Program-made: the position numbers and the translations under genes
Source of the DNA: Coptis chinensis
Taxonomy: Eukaryota > Streptophyta > Magnoliopsida > Ranunculales > Ranunculaceae
Assembly: GCA_015680905.1 (NCBI GenBank)
Contig: CM027383.1
Coordinates: forward strand, 40,980,501 to 41,044,500
Reading direction: 5' to 3'
Length of the DNA: 64,000 nucleotides
Part shown: piece after piece, positions 11,713 through 22,622 of the stretch
Numbering within the stretch: the stretch's first letter is position 1
Layout of the letters: each line of letters opens with the position of its first letter
Notes under the pieces: model-generated
Databases searched by the model: none
What the model was told of the DNA's origin: nothing
Seen by the model: only the letters and a program-made list of their open reading frames with translations

Positions 11713-12357
11713 TCAGTAACCCACAACATGCTCTTGCACACAGATTATGTAAACAATAACCAGAAGATGCACCAAAATTTTTGGTACCAATGACTCGTCT
11801 TGAAAGCTTGTAACTTCACCAACATATGTGACTTTCTTTAAGGAAATCCAAATCTGCAATCGTGTTTTTTTGAAAAATAAATCACTTCGTTTGTCAAAAT
11901 GAGTCACAAAATTTTTCCAAATCAGATCTTCGTACTTATCAAAAAGAGACTCATCTTCATACTTATCAAAGATTGGTGGAGCGCCCAATAGGGGGGATTC
12001 AACACCTGCCGGCAGTCGAGCGGCGCCATCATTGAGGGGTACATCCTCATGTTCCTCATTGAGAGGAGGTTCTCTATTGGTGTTATCTTTCATGCCAACT
12101 CTGTTCTCTCCGTTGTTTTTTGGATCTGTAGGCGCAAAAGGGTTCAGAAGAGGGATTGAACCATCAACCTGAGATGCATCATCATTACTAGCCATTGAAC
12201 TATTATTCTGTGGTGGTGGAGGTGGTTGTTGCACCTCTCTTTGGACTGGAAACTTTGCTTCCATCAGGTTCTGGAACATTTGTGTCATGCTCTTCATGCT
12301 TTCTTCTAAACGAGATATGGATGGAGGACGATCTCGAGTTGCTTTGTGATTCATCAT
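11713..12357 (-). pseudogene. gag-like ORF of the short LTR element
   Basis: A 214-aa frame starting MMNHKATRDRPPSISRLEES. It has a coiled-coil-like N-terminal segment (SMKSMTQMFQNLMEAKF), a proline/Gln/Asn-rich linker (PPPPPQNN near residue 47) and acidic stretches. This is the look of the N-terminal part of plant gag proteins. The capsid core and CCHC knuckle are not visible, so the protein is a fragment. The C-terminal 60 residues are hydrophobic and probably out of frame. A second overlapping minus-strand frame (12203-12502) is a shadow plus leader. Confidence 0.5.
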
Positions 12358-12503
12358 AACAAGTTAACAACACAAAAAAAATTGACTTTTCGAAAAAAAA
12401 AATCATCGTGAATAGTGATGTGGTGAATAGTGCTCGATGAATAGTGATGTGGTGAATAGTGCCGTGAATAGTACCACTGGAATTAATCTGCTTTGATACC
12501 AAA

Positions 12504-12835
12504 TAATATAGATCTTACTGGCGGAAGCTTCAGTTTAATTGAATTTACACTTTAATTGAAACACAATTAAAAGACGACCTAAAAATCACTCTTTTATTGA
12601 ATCTCTTAATCACAAATCACAAACATAAACACAACTACTGAAACCCTAACTACAAGTCCGTTATTTAAAGTAAACCTAGAAAGCATAAACCAATAGGAAC
12701 ACGACATGTGTCCAACTAACTAATGGACTCGAACCATAGGCTTGGACTCAACTAAGGGGCTCACGCCCATAACATGTAGAGGAAACATAGGTACACACCT
12801 ATGACACTGACAGACTCGAGTAATGTTCTACATCA
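12504..12835 (-). repeat. 5' LTR of the gag-only element
   Basis: 332 bp, partner of 11222-11553, followed on its right by TSD CAAAG (12836-12840) and on its left by the primer-binding site read on the minus strand. Confidence 0.88.
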
Positions 12836-12840
12836 CAAAG

Positions 12841-14060
12841 TCTTCGTTTTGAAAATGCTAGGTGCACAGGTTCGAAATTTGTTTTGTAGTACCGGTGATA
12901 CTCTAGCAGGTACTGCTACTTATCTTTTGGTATATTTTTTCCCTCTGTTTTCATGTTGGCGTGATTAGAATAAGTGTGGTGCTTATTATAATTGCAGTCA
13001 TTATAATAACGATCACTGTAATGGTAGTTTTCATATTTTGTTTGATTCATAATTGTTGTGATTTGGACTTGGTGGAAACTGTTCTTTTGTGTTTGTGTTG
13101 GTTGTCTGGAAGCCATTATGTGTTGGTTCTTGCATGTGGCCGGATTCTGAATTTGGGTTGGAAAATTCTAGCACGTTTGTGTTCCACTTAATCAAAATCT
13201 TGTCTAGTAATCTTCTCGATGTTTCTTGCCAAAACTTACAACTTGTGGTTGTGTAGTTCACTTGTTTAAAAGTGTTGGTTTTTTCTCTTTCATGTGTTAA
13301 AGAGTATGACTCTTGCTCTAACCAAAAGAGAAGTCAATATATCAACTAAAGAAGAAACGGTCAATTAACTTGCTGGTGAGGAATCGCTTTCAAACGCCAT
13401 TGGTCCAATTGGCTTATAGATGATTCTTATGTGTGAATATGCTATTTGTTTTTGGGTTGTTATAAGAGGGTCTTATAAGACCTTGTGTTATAGGGTCTTA
13501 TAAGATGGTCTTATAAAGTGGTTTGTTTTTAATTTTAAGTTCCTCTTTAAGCACTTTTAAAATAGAAAAAACAAATGCATGACATCTTATAGATGGTTAT
13601 TTGACAAATATAACCCTACTTTACATCACATTTAGTGAATATATTAATTTGAAAAGTTTGATTTTCAGTTTCAAATCAATTTTGATAATTAGAAAATTAA
13701 GATGAATTAATAGTAGAAACAATATGATGAAATTGATTTTAATAGCATGTGTGGTGGTGGTGATAACTCCTAAGATAGTGGTGGTGGAGATAAAGCATGG
13801 TGGTGGACAATATATAAAATGCTGAAACAAGTTAAATAAATATCTAATTTGGAAGACCTTCTAAGTAAGACATCAAGGTCAATTGGAACTCTCTTACAGA
13901 GATAACAGAAAATTAAGTTAATAAACAATAGAAATTGATGATGGTGAAACAACTAATATATAAAATGCTGAAACAAATAAATAGTATTTGGAAGACCTTC
14001 TAAGTTCGAAGCAGTAGAAGAGACAGAGCTACAAAAATTCCAGTTGATCTAACTACTAAT
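12841..14060. other. Interior of the LINE span, unassigned
   Basis: The LINE resumes after the TSD at 12840 but no endonuclease motif is certain. A (GGTCTTATAAGA)-type palindromic cluster lies at about 13465-13515. A block at 13808-13873 (TATATAAAATGCTGAAACAA ... TTGGAAGACCTTCTAAG) is repeated at about 13953-14006. Small antisense frames rich in Gln, Asn and Tyr have no recognisable product. Confidence 0.45.
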
Positions 14061-14133
14061 ATGCCAAGTGTTGTAGACCAATTGTCTAAGCTCTGTGGCA
14101 CTGTCTTTATATGCTTAGTAATTGGTTTAATGC

Positions 14134-14441
14134 TGTGTTGCATGGGTACGGGTACGAGTGTCCGGTTTGGATACGGGTACGACAGTTCGGACACGGCAAG
14201 CTCTAAAATATCAGACACAGGGACACGGCTAATATTTTATTTTGAATTTTTTATTAAATATATTTATTTCAATCCTCAAAAACAATAAAATTTAAAAAGT
14301 ATAGTGTTTGAGTTCCAAAATATAACACCACATTGATGGTCCGGCGACAGCAAAAACTAGCCCAAAGTTGGGCAATTTTAGTCTGACCCAGTCTTAAATG
14401 GGATGATTTAAGACATCAAAAATTGATATCTTTAGGCACAA

Positions 14442-14481
<40 letters not shown>

Positions 14482-14901
14482 TACAACACCAAATTGATGT
14501 CCCTGCTACAACAAAAGTTAGCCCAAAGTTGGGCCACTGTAGTCTGGCCCAGCCTTAAGTTAGATAAGTTAAGACAACAAAAATTGATGTGCTTTGGCAC
14601 AATAGAAAGTTATTTGTTTAAAGTCAAAACCACTTTTTCTTCTTCATCGGGATAGATTTGGTGCTGCGAACTCAGTGCGAAGTCATTAATGGAAACTTGA
14701 AGAGAAAAAGACCAAAGACAGATTATTAAAATAAAAGTATGTAACTGAAAACTCCACTTACAATTTCTAATTTCCCTCCTAATTTGACTATGAAAAAAGC
14801 TGTTTTTTTTTTCTCAAAACACTCCGACCACGTATCTGTGTCGTGTCGGTGTTGACATGACACGGGACACGGCGGAAAGAGTGGCGTACCCATGCAACAC
14901 A
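14134..14901. mobile_element. MULE-like non-autonomous element
   Basis: The left end TGTGTTGCATGGGTACG is the exact reverse complement of the right end CGTACCCATGCAACACA. GGTTTAATG is duplicated at 14124-14132 and 14902-14910; the 9-bp duplication is typical of Mutator-like elements. One extra C (14133) separates the left TSD from the TIR match. Subterminal DNA is rich in GGGTACGGGTACG and GGACACGG words. It has no transposase and is inserted in a coding exon of a membrane-protein gene fragment. Confidence 0.85.
14323..14609. repeat. About 125-bp direct duplication around a 33-T run
   Basis: The block AACACCACATTGATG...TTTAGGCACAACAG (14323-14445) recurs as AACACCAAATTGATG...CTTTGGCACAATAG (about 14485-14607), with a homopolymer of about 33 T at 14446-14478 between them. 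Both copies contain AGCCCAAAGTTGGGC, a perfect short palindrome. This lies inside the MULE-like element. Confidence 0.8.
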
Positions 14902-15147
14902 GGTTTAATGACACCTTCAGTAGGGATTAATGGGGCGTTTGAGTCATATGCAAACGTTACAGCATTTAGCATATTTGCGATTACTGTAATCGTCAATATT
15001 TGTATACAAATGGCCATAGGTGTGATTTACTGTTTCACTTTAGAACATTCCCTCGTCATGTTCTGCATGTTGTTATTGCTCATAAAGTTATGGATTAACA
15101 AGGTTGTTAGTATCCTGGAAAACAATAAGATATCCTGTCATAACTGA

Positions 15148-16543
15148 TTTTTGGCCACTCTAAAGTGTAAAATGATATAAGGTTGTGGAACCTAAAAGGC
15201 TTACTTATACAGACCTCAACAATTTTGCTAGCTTGATTGGAAGGCTTTTAAACTCCATTGCTGATAATCTTTATAAGCATCTAGCATCTATCATATGCAT
15301 GTGATTTAAGTATTTAAGTCGCATTGCATTTAGAGTATTTAAGTCGATCCGCTAGGCCATACATCTACGTGACTTCCCCTCTGGAATCTCCCTGTTCTGA
15401 TTCGAAACCCACAATCTCATAGTTCTTCGTCACACCGACAGGGTCATCAGATTCCCAAACCAAACGTTCTACTTGTGTTCACAACACGCAGCATCACCAA
15501 ATATCAGGTTCCCTTGTAAGATATCCCACACTTGTCTCTGAATGTGTACTGTGAAATGACCACACAAGGTGTAGTCCTGGACTCAAATATCCCTTTAGCT
15601 AACATTGACTGAATATAAGTTGAACAAAAATAGAAGCCTGTAGAAACTAGAAATGTTGAAGTGGCTCTTTATACATGTGAAAACTTTCCCACAACGTATG
15701 ATACAAGAATTACTCTATCTGCTTTTCACGGCGTAAGATGCAAGAATTACTCTATCACAGAACAGGTGCACTCCATCTCCATTCCCTCCTTGAGCATCAC
15801 CCCTCCAGGCTTTAATATTAATTTTTGGATATTTATCCGATATCCGAAATTGGATTCGGATAAAATTTTTAATATCTATCGGATTCGGATGGATATCAGT
15901 ATAAATTTTCGGATTCAGATAGAACATATCCGAATCCAAACCTATCCGTTTGCACCCCTATTTAGAACCTCCTCCACTTGTTAGAAATTGCAGTGGACTG
16001 CAGTAGAACCTAATTCCTTTAGTGACATTGATCAAATTTTCTCTAACTTTTTAAGTTCAATTGAGATGAACTTTTCCTATCATTGCTACTAATGTGTTCG
16101 AGACAGTGATCATGCCCATTGATGTAAAAATCGACGTCATTGGCCTGCATATAGTGCAGTCAGTTGAATGAATCATGAGAGCTATAATTTTCTTTTTTAA
16201 GTAGAACATAGCTTAACTTTCTCTCTTCAAATATATATCCTTTAAACTGATTTAATTGGACCTCAAGTTCTTGGAATCAAATCCCACATTCACATGGGGA
16301 GCAGAATTTCAGGTTTAGTTTAGAGTAAGTTCTGCCCTTCAAATGCATAAATCAATTACCTTAAGAATTGATAGAAGCTTCTGTTTGAGCTCGTTAGTGT
16401 CACCATGTTCGATATTTAGAGTATTTTGAGAAATAGTACTTTGAAATAATTTTTGAATGATGAGTTCTAGAGTGAATGTGACTTTGAAATACAGGTCTAC
16501 ATTTCTTACAAGCATCCTTTGAAATAATTACTGTGTTGTTATT
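15148..16543. other. Unassigned DNA with a truncated hAT-like end
   Basis: Mostly no recognisable content. At about 15820-15961 the sequence is full of GGATATCCGAA/CGGATTCGGAT words and ends CCTATCCGTTTGCACCCCTA, the reverse complement of a hAT-type TIR (TAGGGGTGCAAACGG). No matching left end was found, so this is a truncated miniature element. No gene can be supported in the rest. Confidence 0.45.
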
Positions 16544-16771
16544 GCAGCTGCTGTAGCATCTCTTTGTGTTCAAGTTAACGGAGCAATTCCAAGCATGCCT
16601 GAAAGAAAAACAGTACTGGATGCTCTTCAGTCTCTTTGAGAGCAATTCCTATTGTCAAAGCGGCATAGTTCTTCTAACGGCTAAGGCCTCAACTTGTATA
16701 TAGGCATGTTGAAGTGATTGGTCAGATACTGAAGAATGATTGTGCTGTTGAGTGGTCTAGTGGATCCTCAA
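16544..16771 (+). pseudogene. Unrecognised exon-like fragment
   Basis: After an intron-like TTATTGCAG, the frame reads AAVASLCVQVNGAIPSMPER and on to DALQSL before a stop. About 60 bp later another frame reads RPQLVYRHVEVIGQILKNDC followed by AVEWSSGSS. The residue pattern looks like decayed coding sequence rather than random DNA, but I do not recognise the family. A MULE-like element (16772-17244) interrupts it: the frame after the second TSD copy continues plausibly. It may be another part of the host gene seen at 14061-15147. Confidence 0.3.
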
Positions 16772-17244
16772 CTCTAAATCACGGACGCACCTACTAATAG
16801 GTTGTGTCCGCGTCGGACACGCGTCGGATGCGGACACAGGCACGAACGCGTGTCGGACGCGGTCAACATGGTCAAAACGCAGTCAACTAAACCGGACGCG
16901 GTCAACATGGTCAGGACGCGGATTTTGACCTAAAAAATAAAAAATAAATCAAAATAATATTGAAAAAAACTCAATTTTTTCATTTTTTTTGTTTTGTTAA
17001 GACTTATTACATGTTTTTAAAGTTTGATTAGGAGATATTAAACTTAATTTTGTGACTATTTATCTTTAATAGTTTTGAATTATGAATGTTGATATATTTA
17101 ATTTAGTTTTTAATGTTCAATTTATATAAAATAAAATTATAAATATTAATTAATTTCTGCATCTTTTGTCGCATCCGCATCCTACTTTTTTGAGATATAA
17201 CCGAGTCGCCGCGTCAATATCTGCGTCCGTGTCCGTACAACATA
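16772..17244. mobile_element. Second MULE-like element
   Basis: GATCCTCAA is duplicated at 16763-16771 and 17245-17253 (9 bp). The ends are rich in GTGTCCGCGTCGGACACGCG and GCGTCCGTGTCCG. The right terminus read inward (TATGTTGTACGGACACGG) resembles the TIR of the element at 14134 (TGTGTTGCATGGGTACGG), so the two probably belong to one family. The left terminus is poorly conserved. Non-coding, 473 bp, AT-rich core. Confidence 0.65.
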
Positions 17245-17253
17245 GATCCTCAA

Positions 17254-17609
17254 ATACAATATACACGTCAAAATTTTGTAATGGTTTCTATACTAAATGG
17301 AAAGTTTACATCATACAGTTAAGTCCCAATTTTGTATTTCACAAGTTCAATGTACGTCCATTGTTAATTTAACAAATTCCGTAACAAAAAAAAATCACTT
17401 TTTTTTTATGATGACTGATTTTCAACACTAGTAATCAAATCCAAATATTTTCACTTCACAATGCACTCTCAAGTCTCAATTGACTAGCTATATATTTTGG
17501 AGTTTTTGACCAAGTGAAAGGGTCAATCCTCCAATACACTTGTACAATTTCACACCACACCCACGTACCAAGCTAAACCCAAGTCCCACGTTGTAATGTA
17601 ATCTTAACA
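17254..17609. other. Unassigned AT-rich DNA
   Basis: No gene or motif is supported between the second MULE-like element and the next MITE. Confidence 0.5.
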
Positions 17610-17848
17610 TTTATTGTGTTTTGGAATGATTATTATTTTGGTTTTGTGAAATACTTGAGCAAAAAAAATTAACAAAAATGGTATAGGAAATTGATGTGAG
17701 AATTCTTAGCTGCCAAACAACATATGGGAAATTGGCAGTTCTCACAGTTTGCCAAACAACAATAATTCTCATATAATTATGAGAATCGGATTTCATTAGA
17801 ATTCTAACTCTCACGAGAATTTCATTTCTCGTTTCCAAACACACCCTT
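17610..17848. mobile_element. MITE ending in CCAAACACACCC
   Basis: The right end read inward, GGGTGTGTTTGGAAACGAG, is a PIF/Harbinger-style TIR followed by TTA. The left end (TTGTGTTTTGGAATG near 17614) is a mutated partner. The interior is a long imperfect hairpin: GAGAATTCT, AATTCTCATATAATTATGAG and CTCACGAGAATT recur in both orientations. It sits immediately before the point where LINE ORF2 coding resumes. Confidence 0.55.
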
Positions 17849-19299
17849 AATGTCTGGGTTCATCATCCAGATTTTCATGGTATACTACTAGGAGTTTGGA
17901 ATCAAAAGATTTACTCAAATCCCAATCCCATGTGTGTTGTGATGCAGAAGCTAAAACTATTTAAGGGTGAATTAAAGGGTTGGTCTAAAGACTTTCTTAA
18001 CATCAGTGTGAGAGTGGAGGACACTTTTTGAACTACAAAAGCAATTGCAAACCAGCCCTCTTGATTCAGAACTGGCTAGAAAAGAAAAGGATACATGAAA
18101 CTTTATGGCATGTTAGCAAGAGCAGAAGAAAAGGAGCTGAAACAAAAGACAAACAGTGATTGGCATACAATGGGAGATAGAGGAACTGCATACTTTCATA
18201 ATACAATCAAAGAAAGGAGAAGAAATGCTATATGGTCCATCACAAATCAAAATGGGCACAAAATAGACGCATGAGATGAAGTTACTGTTGAGATTATTTC
18301 CTATTTCCAAGGGAGATTATTTCCTATTTCCAAGGTATTCTAGAAACTGAGTAATTTGAGATTGTAGATGTGTTACAAAGTGATATCACATATACTGAGA
18401 TAAAAAAATGCCTTGTTTAGCGTGGAAGACAATAAATCACCAGGTCCAGATGGCTTCAACGCCTTCTTTTTCAAGCATTGTTAGGGTGCAGATTTCACAC
18501 GTGCAAAACTTATTTAGGACTAACAAGATGCCTAGAGGGGTAAACTCTACTATCCTTTGTTTCATTCCTAAAGTTTAGCATCCCAATAAAATCTTTACTT
18601 TACCGATAAAAAAAAACAACTACAGGCCCATTGCATGCTGTAACATTATCTATAGATGTATCACCAATGTGATTACGAATAGACTCAAACCTATTATTGA
18701 GGAAAGGATTTCTCCTCGTCATAATGCTTTTATACCAGGCAGAAACATCCATAACAATTTACTTTTGTCACATGAGCTTCTAAGAAACTATTCTAGAGCC
18801 AGGATTTCACCTTAGGTGCTCTATCAAAGTTGGCCTTAAAAAAGCATTCGATATGGTTAGTTGGAAGACTATTATGCTGATGTTAATATGCAGCCAAAGT
18901 GCACGAAAGCACAAGTTTCTCACTTGTGTTTTGCAGATGATATTCTTTTGTTTGCAAGAGCCGATTTGGACTCGGTTCTAGCCATTATGGATTTTCTCAC
19001 ATCTTTTTCTAAAGCTACTGGACTGCAAATGAACAAAAAAAAACAACTATTTTGGTGGGTGGTCTTTTTGAAGATGATGCATCAGCTCTTGCAGAGACTC
19101 TTGGTATCAAGTTTGTTTCCGTCCCTGTTACTTATCTTGGAGTGCCTCTTATAGCCTCAAAATTAGGTATCAAGGAATGCCAACCTCTTGTGGATAGAGT
19201 TACATCAAGAATTACTAGCTGGAAGGCTCGATCTCTATCACATGCTGGAAGGTTATAAACTGATCATGTCAGTCTTGTCTTCTTTTCACATATATTGGT

Positions 19300-20095
19300 T
19301 GAAGTTTTAGATAGTGGTAGTAAATTCAAAAGAGTTTGTTTTTAGAAGTGATGTTCATCCTAAATTATTTAGAATTTAAGTGAGAGAGATGTGAAGAAGA
19401 AAAGTAGACTCTTGTATGGATTAGAATGGTTCTAAGCTAATGAAAACTTGAAAGTTTTGATTGTTATATTGAAATGACTTGAAAACATTGAAAGGAAGAT
19501 TGAAACAAACTTGAAATAAAAACAACAAGATGAAAGTTTGATTGAAATAAGAACAAGTAAATAACAAGTTTGATTGAAATAAGAACAAGTAAATAGCAAG
19601 TTGATTGAAAGGAAATAAAACAACAAGAAAATAAAAAATATGAATTGAAAAACTAGACAATAAATTAAACAAACCAAATGGTTTGAATTCTAAGACAATG
19701 GATGGTTTTTCTCTCCCCTGCTTTTAGCTTATATACCCCTACTTTTGCCTTTTACAGATTTGTCCTTCTCCATTACAAACGAGATACTTCATATTTTACT
19801 TTTGCTTTTGCTTTTGTTTTTGCTTTTTGGTTTCTTCTTAACCAAGGTAGGTTTAGGGAGAAAATCATCATATTTTGAGATAAGGGCCTCAATCTCTGGT
19901 CTTTTGATTTGAGGGCTTTGACCGTTGACTTTGACTTTTTCATAGCAGCTACTGGTCTTTATAATAAACGTGATTAAGGCTCATTTTGGTGCTAAGACGC
20001 AGCTTTTATGATAAGTGGTCTGAAATACTCCTTAACCTGAAAAAGACAATAAAAGCTATGAGTTGTTTTTCGTTAAGCGTAAGAGGGACTGTAAT
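19300..20095. other. Unclassified insertion in LINE ORF2
   Basis: ORF2 coding stops after HIYW (about 19300) and resumes with ILPKSVLKHLSRICANFI (about 20470), so about 1.15 kb is inserted. The part not explained by the hAT MITE is A-rich on this strand and contains a 32-bp unit repeated twice (GATTGAAATAAGAACAAG at 19540 and 19572). No LTR partner was seen; it could be a solo LTR. The Phe/Leu-rich antisense frames at 19421-19677 are composition artefacts. Confidence 0.45.
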
Positions 20096-20403
20096 TAGGG
20101 CAGGGATCGGGTCGGATATGGCTATATCCGAATCCGAATAGTTTCATAATATCCGAACCCGATTATATCCGAAATTTAATATCCAAACCCGACCCGAACC
20201 CGACTAACCCAATCGGATAACACTAAAAATTCAAATAAAGCCCAAAAAATATATTTGAACCCAAATCTGAATCCGAATCCGACAGACCTGAACCCAAACC
20301 CAACCCGAATAAGTAAACGGATATAAAAATCAACCCAAACCCAAACTATTTGGGTTCGGGTCGGATCGGATTCGGGTCAAACCCAACCCGATTCTCTGCC
20401 CTA
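20096..20403. mobile_element. hAT-type MITE
   Basis: The 308-bp element is bounded by TAGGGCAGGGATCGGGT and, inverted, TAGGGCAGAGAATCGGGT. The 8-bp duplication ACTGTAAT at 20088-20095 and 20404-20411 is exact, as expected for hAT transposition. The interior is made of CCGAATCCGA/AACCCGACCCGAA words in both orientations. It carries no coding sequence and lies inside the insertion in LINE ORF2. Confidence 0.9.
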
Positions 20404-22343
20404 ACTGTAATACAGCAATATACGGATAATAAAACGCACATTTGGGACCTGATCATTGGTCAAGAACTTTTATCCTCCCCAAGTCAGTGTTGAAGCATCT
20501 TAGTAGAATATGTGCAAATTTTATTTGAAGTGGTCCTGGCATGGGTCCAAAGATGCATCATGCAAGCTTAGCGGCTATTTGCCTTTCTAAGGATGAGGGT
20601 GGTCTTGGTGTTATGGACATGTATAGATGGAACAAGGCCAACTACTGTGGCTTAGTTCTCAAAGTTGCTTCAAAGGAGGAAAGTATATGGGTAAATTGGG
20701 TTTGGCAGCAGCATATAAAAAACAAGTTCTTTTGGACTATGAAGATACCAGATGATTGCTCATGGGTTTGGAGGCATGTACTAAAGGCAAGAAAAGAAGC
20801 AGTCCAGTTTACAAAAGTCAGAATTGCTAATGGAAGTAACACTCTTCATTAATGGAGCCCTTCTCACTAATCAATCTGCAGTTCAAACATGGGACTATCC
20901 TCTTGATGCCACAGTGATGTCCTCATCTCTAATGGAGTTTGGAACCAAAAGGTCGATCTTATTTCTGATCTAGAGTTGAATAATACCCATTTATGACATT
21001 CCTATTAATCAGCAACTACAGCAAGACACGCTGATCTGGACACCGTCATACATTGGCAAATTTACTTCTAGATCAACCTATATGGCCATAAAAAGAACAA
21101 GCAACAAGGTCAAATGGAGCAATCTGGCTAAGTTTGTTATCCCTAGGCACACTTTCTCATGTTGGCAATTGTTTTCTAGTAGCTTGCCTACTCAAGACGG
21201 GCTAATCAAGAAGAAGGTTCTGACTCACTCTAAATGTTACATTTGTGACCAAGCAAGAGAAAACACCAAACACTTGTTTTTCCAATGTCCATATTCACAA
21301 GAGGGGGGAGGAGAGTCAACACGCATATTGCGCTGGTCACTGATGATAGAAACTCCAACAGGGAGTGGTCAAGTATCTTGAGGAAATGCAAAGGTAAAAA
21401 GGATACTGCAGAAATTTTAAAAGTATATATGTGTGCAATTGTGAACTTCATCTGGTCAGGAAGGAATAACAGAAGATTCGAGAACACTAGGTGCCCAGCT
21501 AACATTCTAAGAGAAAGAATTATTAGAGACTTGAAGCTTAATTTACTTGCAGGCTCAACTTACCTCCCTTAATAGAATAGACCAAGTGAAGCAACTGACT
21601 CAGCGACTAGGCATTCATGTCCAATACATAGTTAAAGAGGATATACCTTGTGCATGGATTAAACCACTTAGGTAGTGATGGTTCAGTAGGTAGTGATTTA
21701 GCTGGCTATGGGGGTACACTAAGAGACCATACAGGTGAAGTTCTTCTCGCCTACACAGGTAGTAACCCAAGCAAATCAATCCTAGTTCAAGAACTGGGAG
21801 CTATAAAAGTAAGATTACATGCCTGCAACATGATGGGTGGGAACTGTGAAGAAGTTAGATTTAAGCAGGTGCCGACTAGCAAAGTCGGTAAAACCTTTGG
21901 GTGATGATAACAGAGATTTGGGGCTCGAACCCGCCAGCATCAAAGAGTTACTGATCTCATTTAAAACAGACTTGCCAATAAAAAAAAAAAAAATAGATGT
22001 GGCATCTGACTCTCTCAACGCAGTCAATTGCATTAAAAACAGGGAGGCTTTGGTATTGTCTGAATTTGGTTAGAGTGATACAGCCATATAGGGTATTAGT
22101 GAATATTTTGAGTCTCTCATTTTGTCGTGCCTTTAGGGAAACCAATAGGGTCGCAGATCCCTTAGCTTCCCTATCTAGCTCTTTTGATGTAATTGTAGTG
22201 TACTTTCTCCTCTGGGGATTGAGTTGAACAATATTGTAACAGAGGAGAAACTTAATAGGTTATACACAAGACATGTTCAATATAATGTCGTGAGGGTCTA
22301 CCTAACCCTAGCTTAACCTTCAAAAAAATGATGAAGATCTTGA

Positions 22344-22591
22344 TTAGTACACAAGTTTTGTTCAACTGACTCAATAGTTGTGTATCTGAATTTTGTTCAG
22401 CTTAGGATGGGTATCTTAAACTGGCTTCAATAGGAGATCAGGCACAAACATAATTATGTACTTACATAGCTATTGGCCTATTGCTTTCTTAGCGTTTTAC
22501 TTTTTACATTTTTTATAACTTTGGACCACAGTTAGGCTGGCTTATCAGTCAGTACATTCCTATGTTATTATTAATATTATTATTTTTCCTA

Positions 22592-22622
<31 letters not shown>

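Larger units (their letters stand above)
11222..12835 (-). mobile_element. Short non-autonomous LTR element with gag remnant (TR-GAG-like)
   Basis: Two 332-bp LTRs (11222-11553 and 12504-12835) flank a 950-bp interior, and CAAAG is duplicated at 11217-11221 and 12836-12840. On the minus strand the primer-binding site TTTGGTATCAAAG lies directly after the 5' LTR (12503 downward), a variant of the initiator-tRNA-Met site, and a purine tract (TTAGGGAGAG) precedes the 3' LTR. The minus-strand LTR reads TGATGTAGA...TCTACATTA, that is TG...TA rather than TG...CA ends. Only a gag-like frame is present; no pol. LTR divergence is about 18 of 332 sites by eye. At 1.6 kb it fits the gag-only terminal-repeat class. 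It is inserted in the LINE. Confidence 0.88.
14061..15147 (+). pseudogene. Multi-pass membrane protein gene fragment, split by a MULE-like element
   Basis: The frame beginning MPSVVDQLSKLCGTVFICLV (14061) runs into the element at 14134. After it, from 14911, the same frame continues TPSVGINGAFESYANVTAFS through two or three hydrophobic helices (FAITVIVNICIQMAIGVIYC; MFCMLLLLIKLW) to a stop at 15147. Removing the insertion and one 9-bp duplication joins the two halves in frame. Upstream codons are also open back to about 14010. I cannot name the family; it looks like one of the plant proteins with repeated membrane segments and no assigned role. The fragment lies inside the LINE span, so it arrived by a later insertion or capture. 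Confidence 0.6.
17855..22229 (+). pseudogene. LINE ORF2 (RT, zf-RVT, RNase H) remnant
   Basis: Read in pieces and several frames: the endonuclease C-terminus (VWVHHPDFHGILLGVWN, about 17857), the linker (VMQKLKLFKGELKGW, about 17945), the RT entry motif NKSPGPDGFNAFFFKHC (about 18433), the RT catalytic block HLCFADDILLFARAD (about 18917-18964), the RT end (TYLGVPLIASKLGIKECQPL, about 19132), a zinc-binding reverse-transcriptase C-terminal region (IPRHTFSCWQLF to HLFFQCPYSQE, 21140-21300), and an RNase H with DGSVGSDLAGYGGTLRD (about 21679) and ETNRVADPLASL (about 22139). Stops and frameshifts are many, and part of the RT before FADD is deleted. Together with ORF1 it defines an L1 clade with C-terminal RNase H, as is common in plants. 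Confidence 0.85.
9484..22329 (+). mobile_element. L1-type LINE, full span with nested insertions
   Basis: The 14-bp direct repeat GATGAAGATCTTGA lies at 9470-9483 and again at 22330-22343, directly after a short A-run (CAAAAAAAT), the expected target-site duplication and tail of a LINE. Inside, in the right order and orientation, are ORF1 with a DUF4283-like domain and CCHC knuckle (9658-10376) and ORF2 with reverse transcriptase, zinc-binding zf-RVT and RNase H regions (17855-22229). The 12.8 kb exceeds the usual 6-7 kb because of insertions: an LTR element at 11222-12835, MULE-like elements at 14134-14901 and 16772-17244, a MITE at about 17610-17848, an unclassified insertion at about 19300-20450 and a hAT MITE at 20096-20403. 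All coding parts carry stops, so it is dead. It lies in a PURH intron. Confidence 0.85.

Noticed and set aside
12916-13261. Gln/Asn/Tyr-rich antisense ORFs as a gene
   Set aside because: Overlapping short frames on both strands with no recognisable domain; the region is probably LINE or inserted DNA.
19421-19677. Hydrophobic Phe/Leu-rich antisense frames resembling membrane proteins
   Set aside because: They overlap the 32-bp tandem repeat in A-rich DNA, and two frames of the same composition overlap each other.
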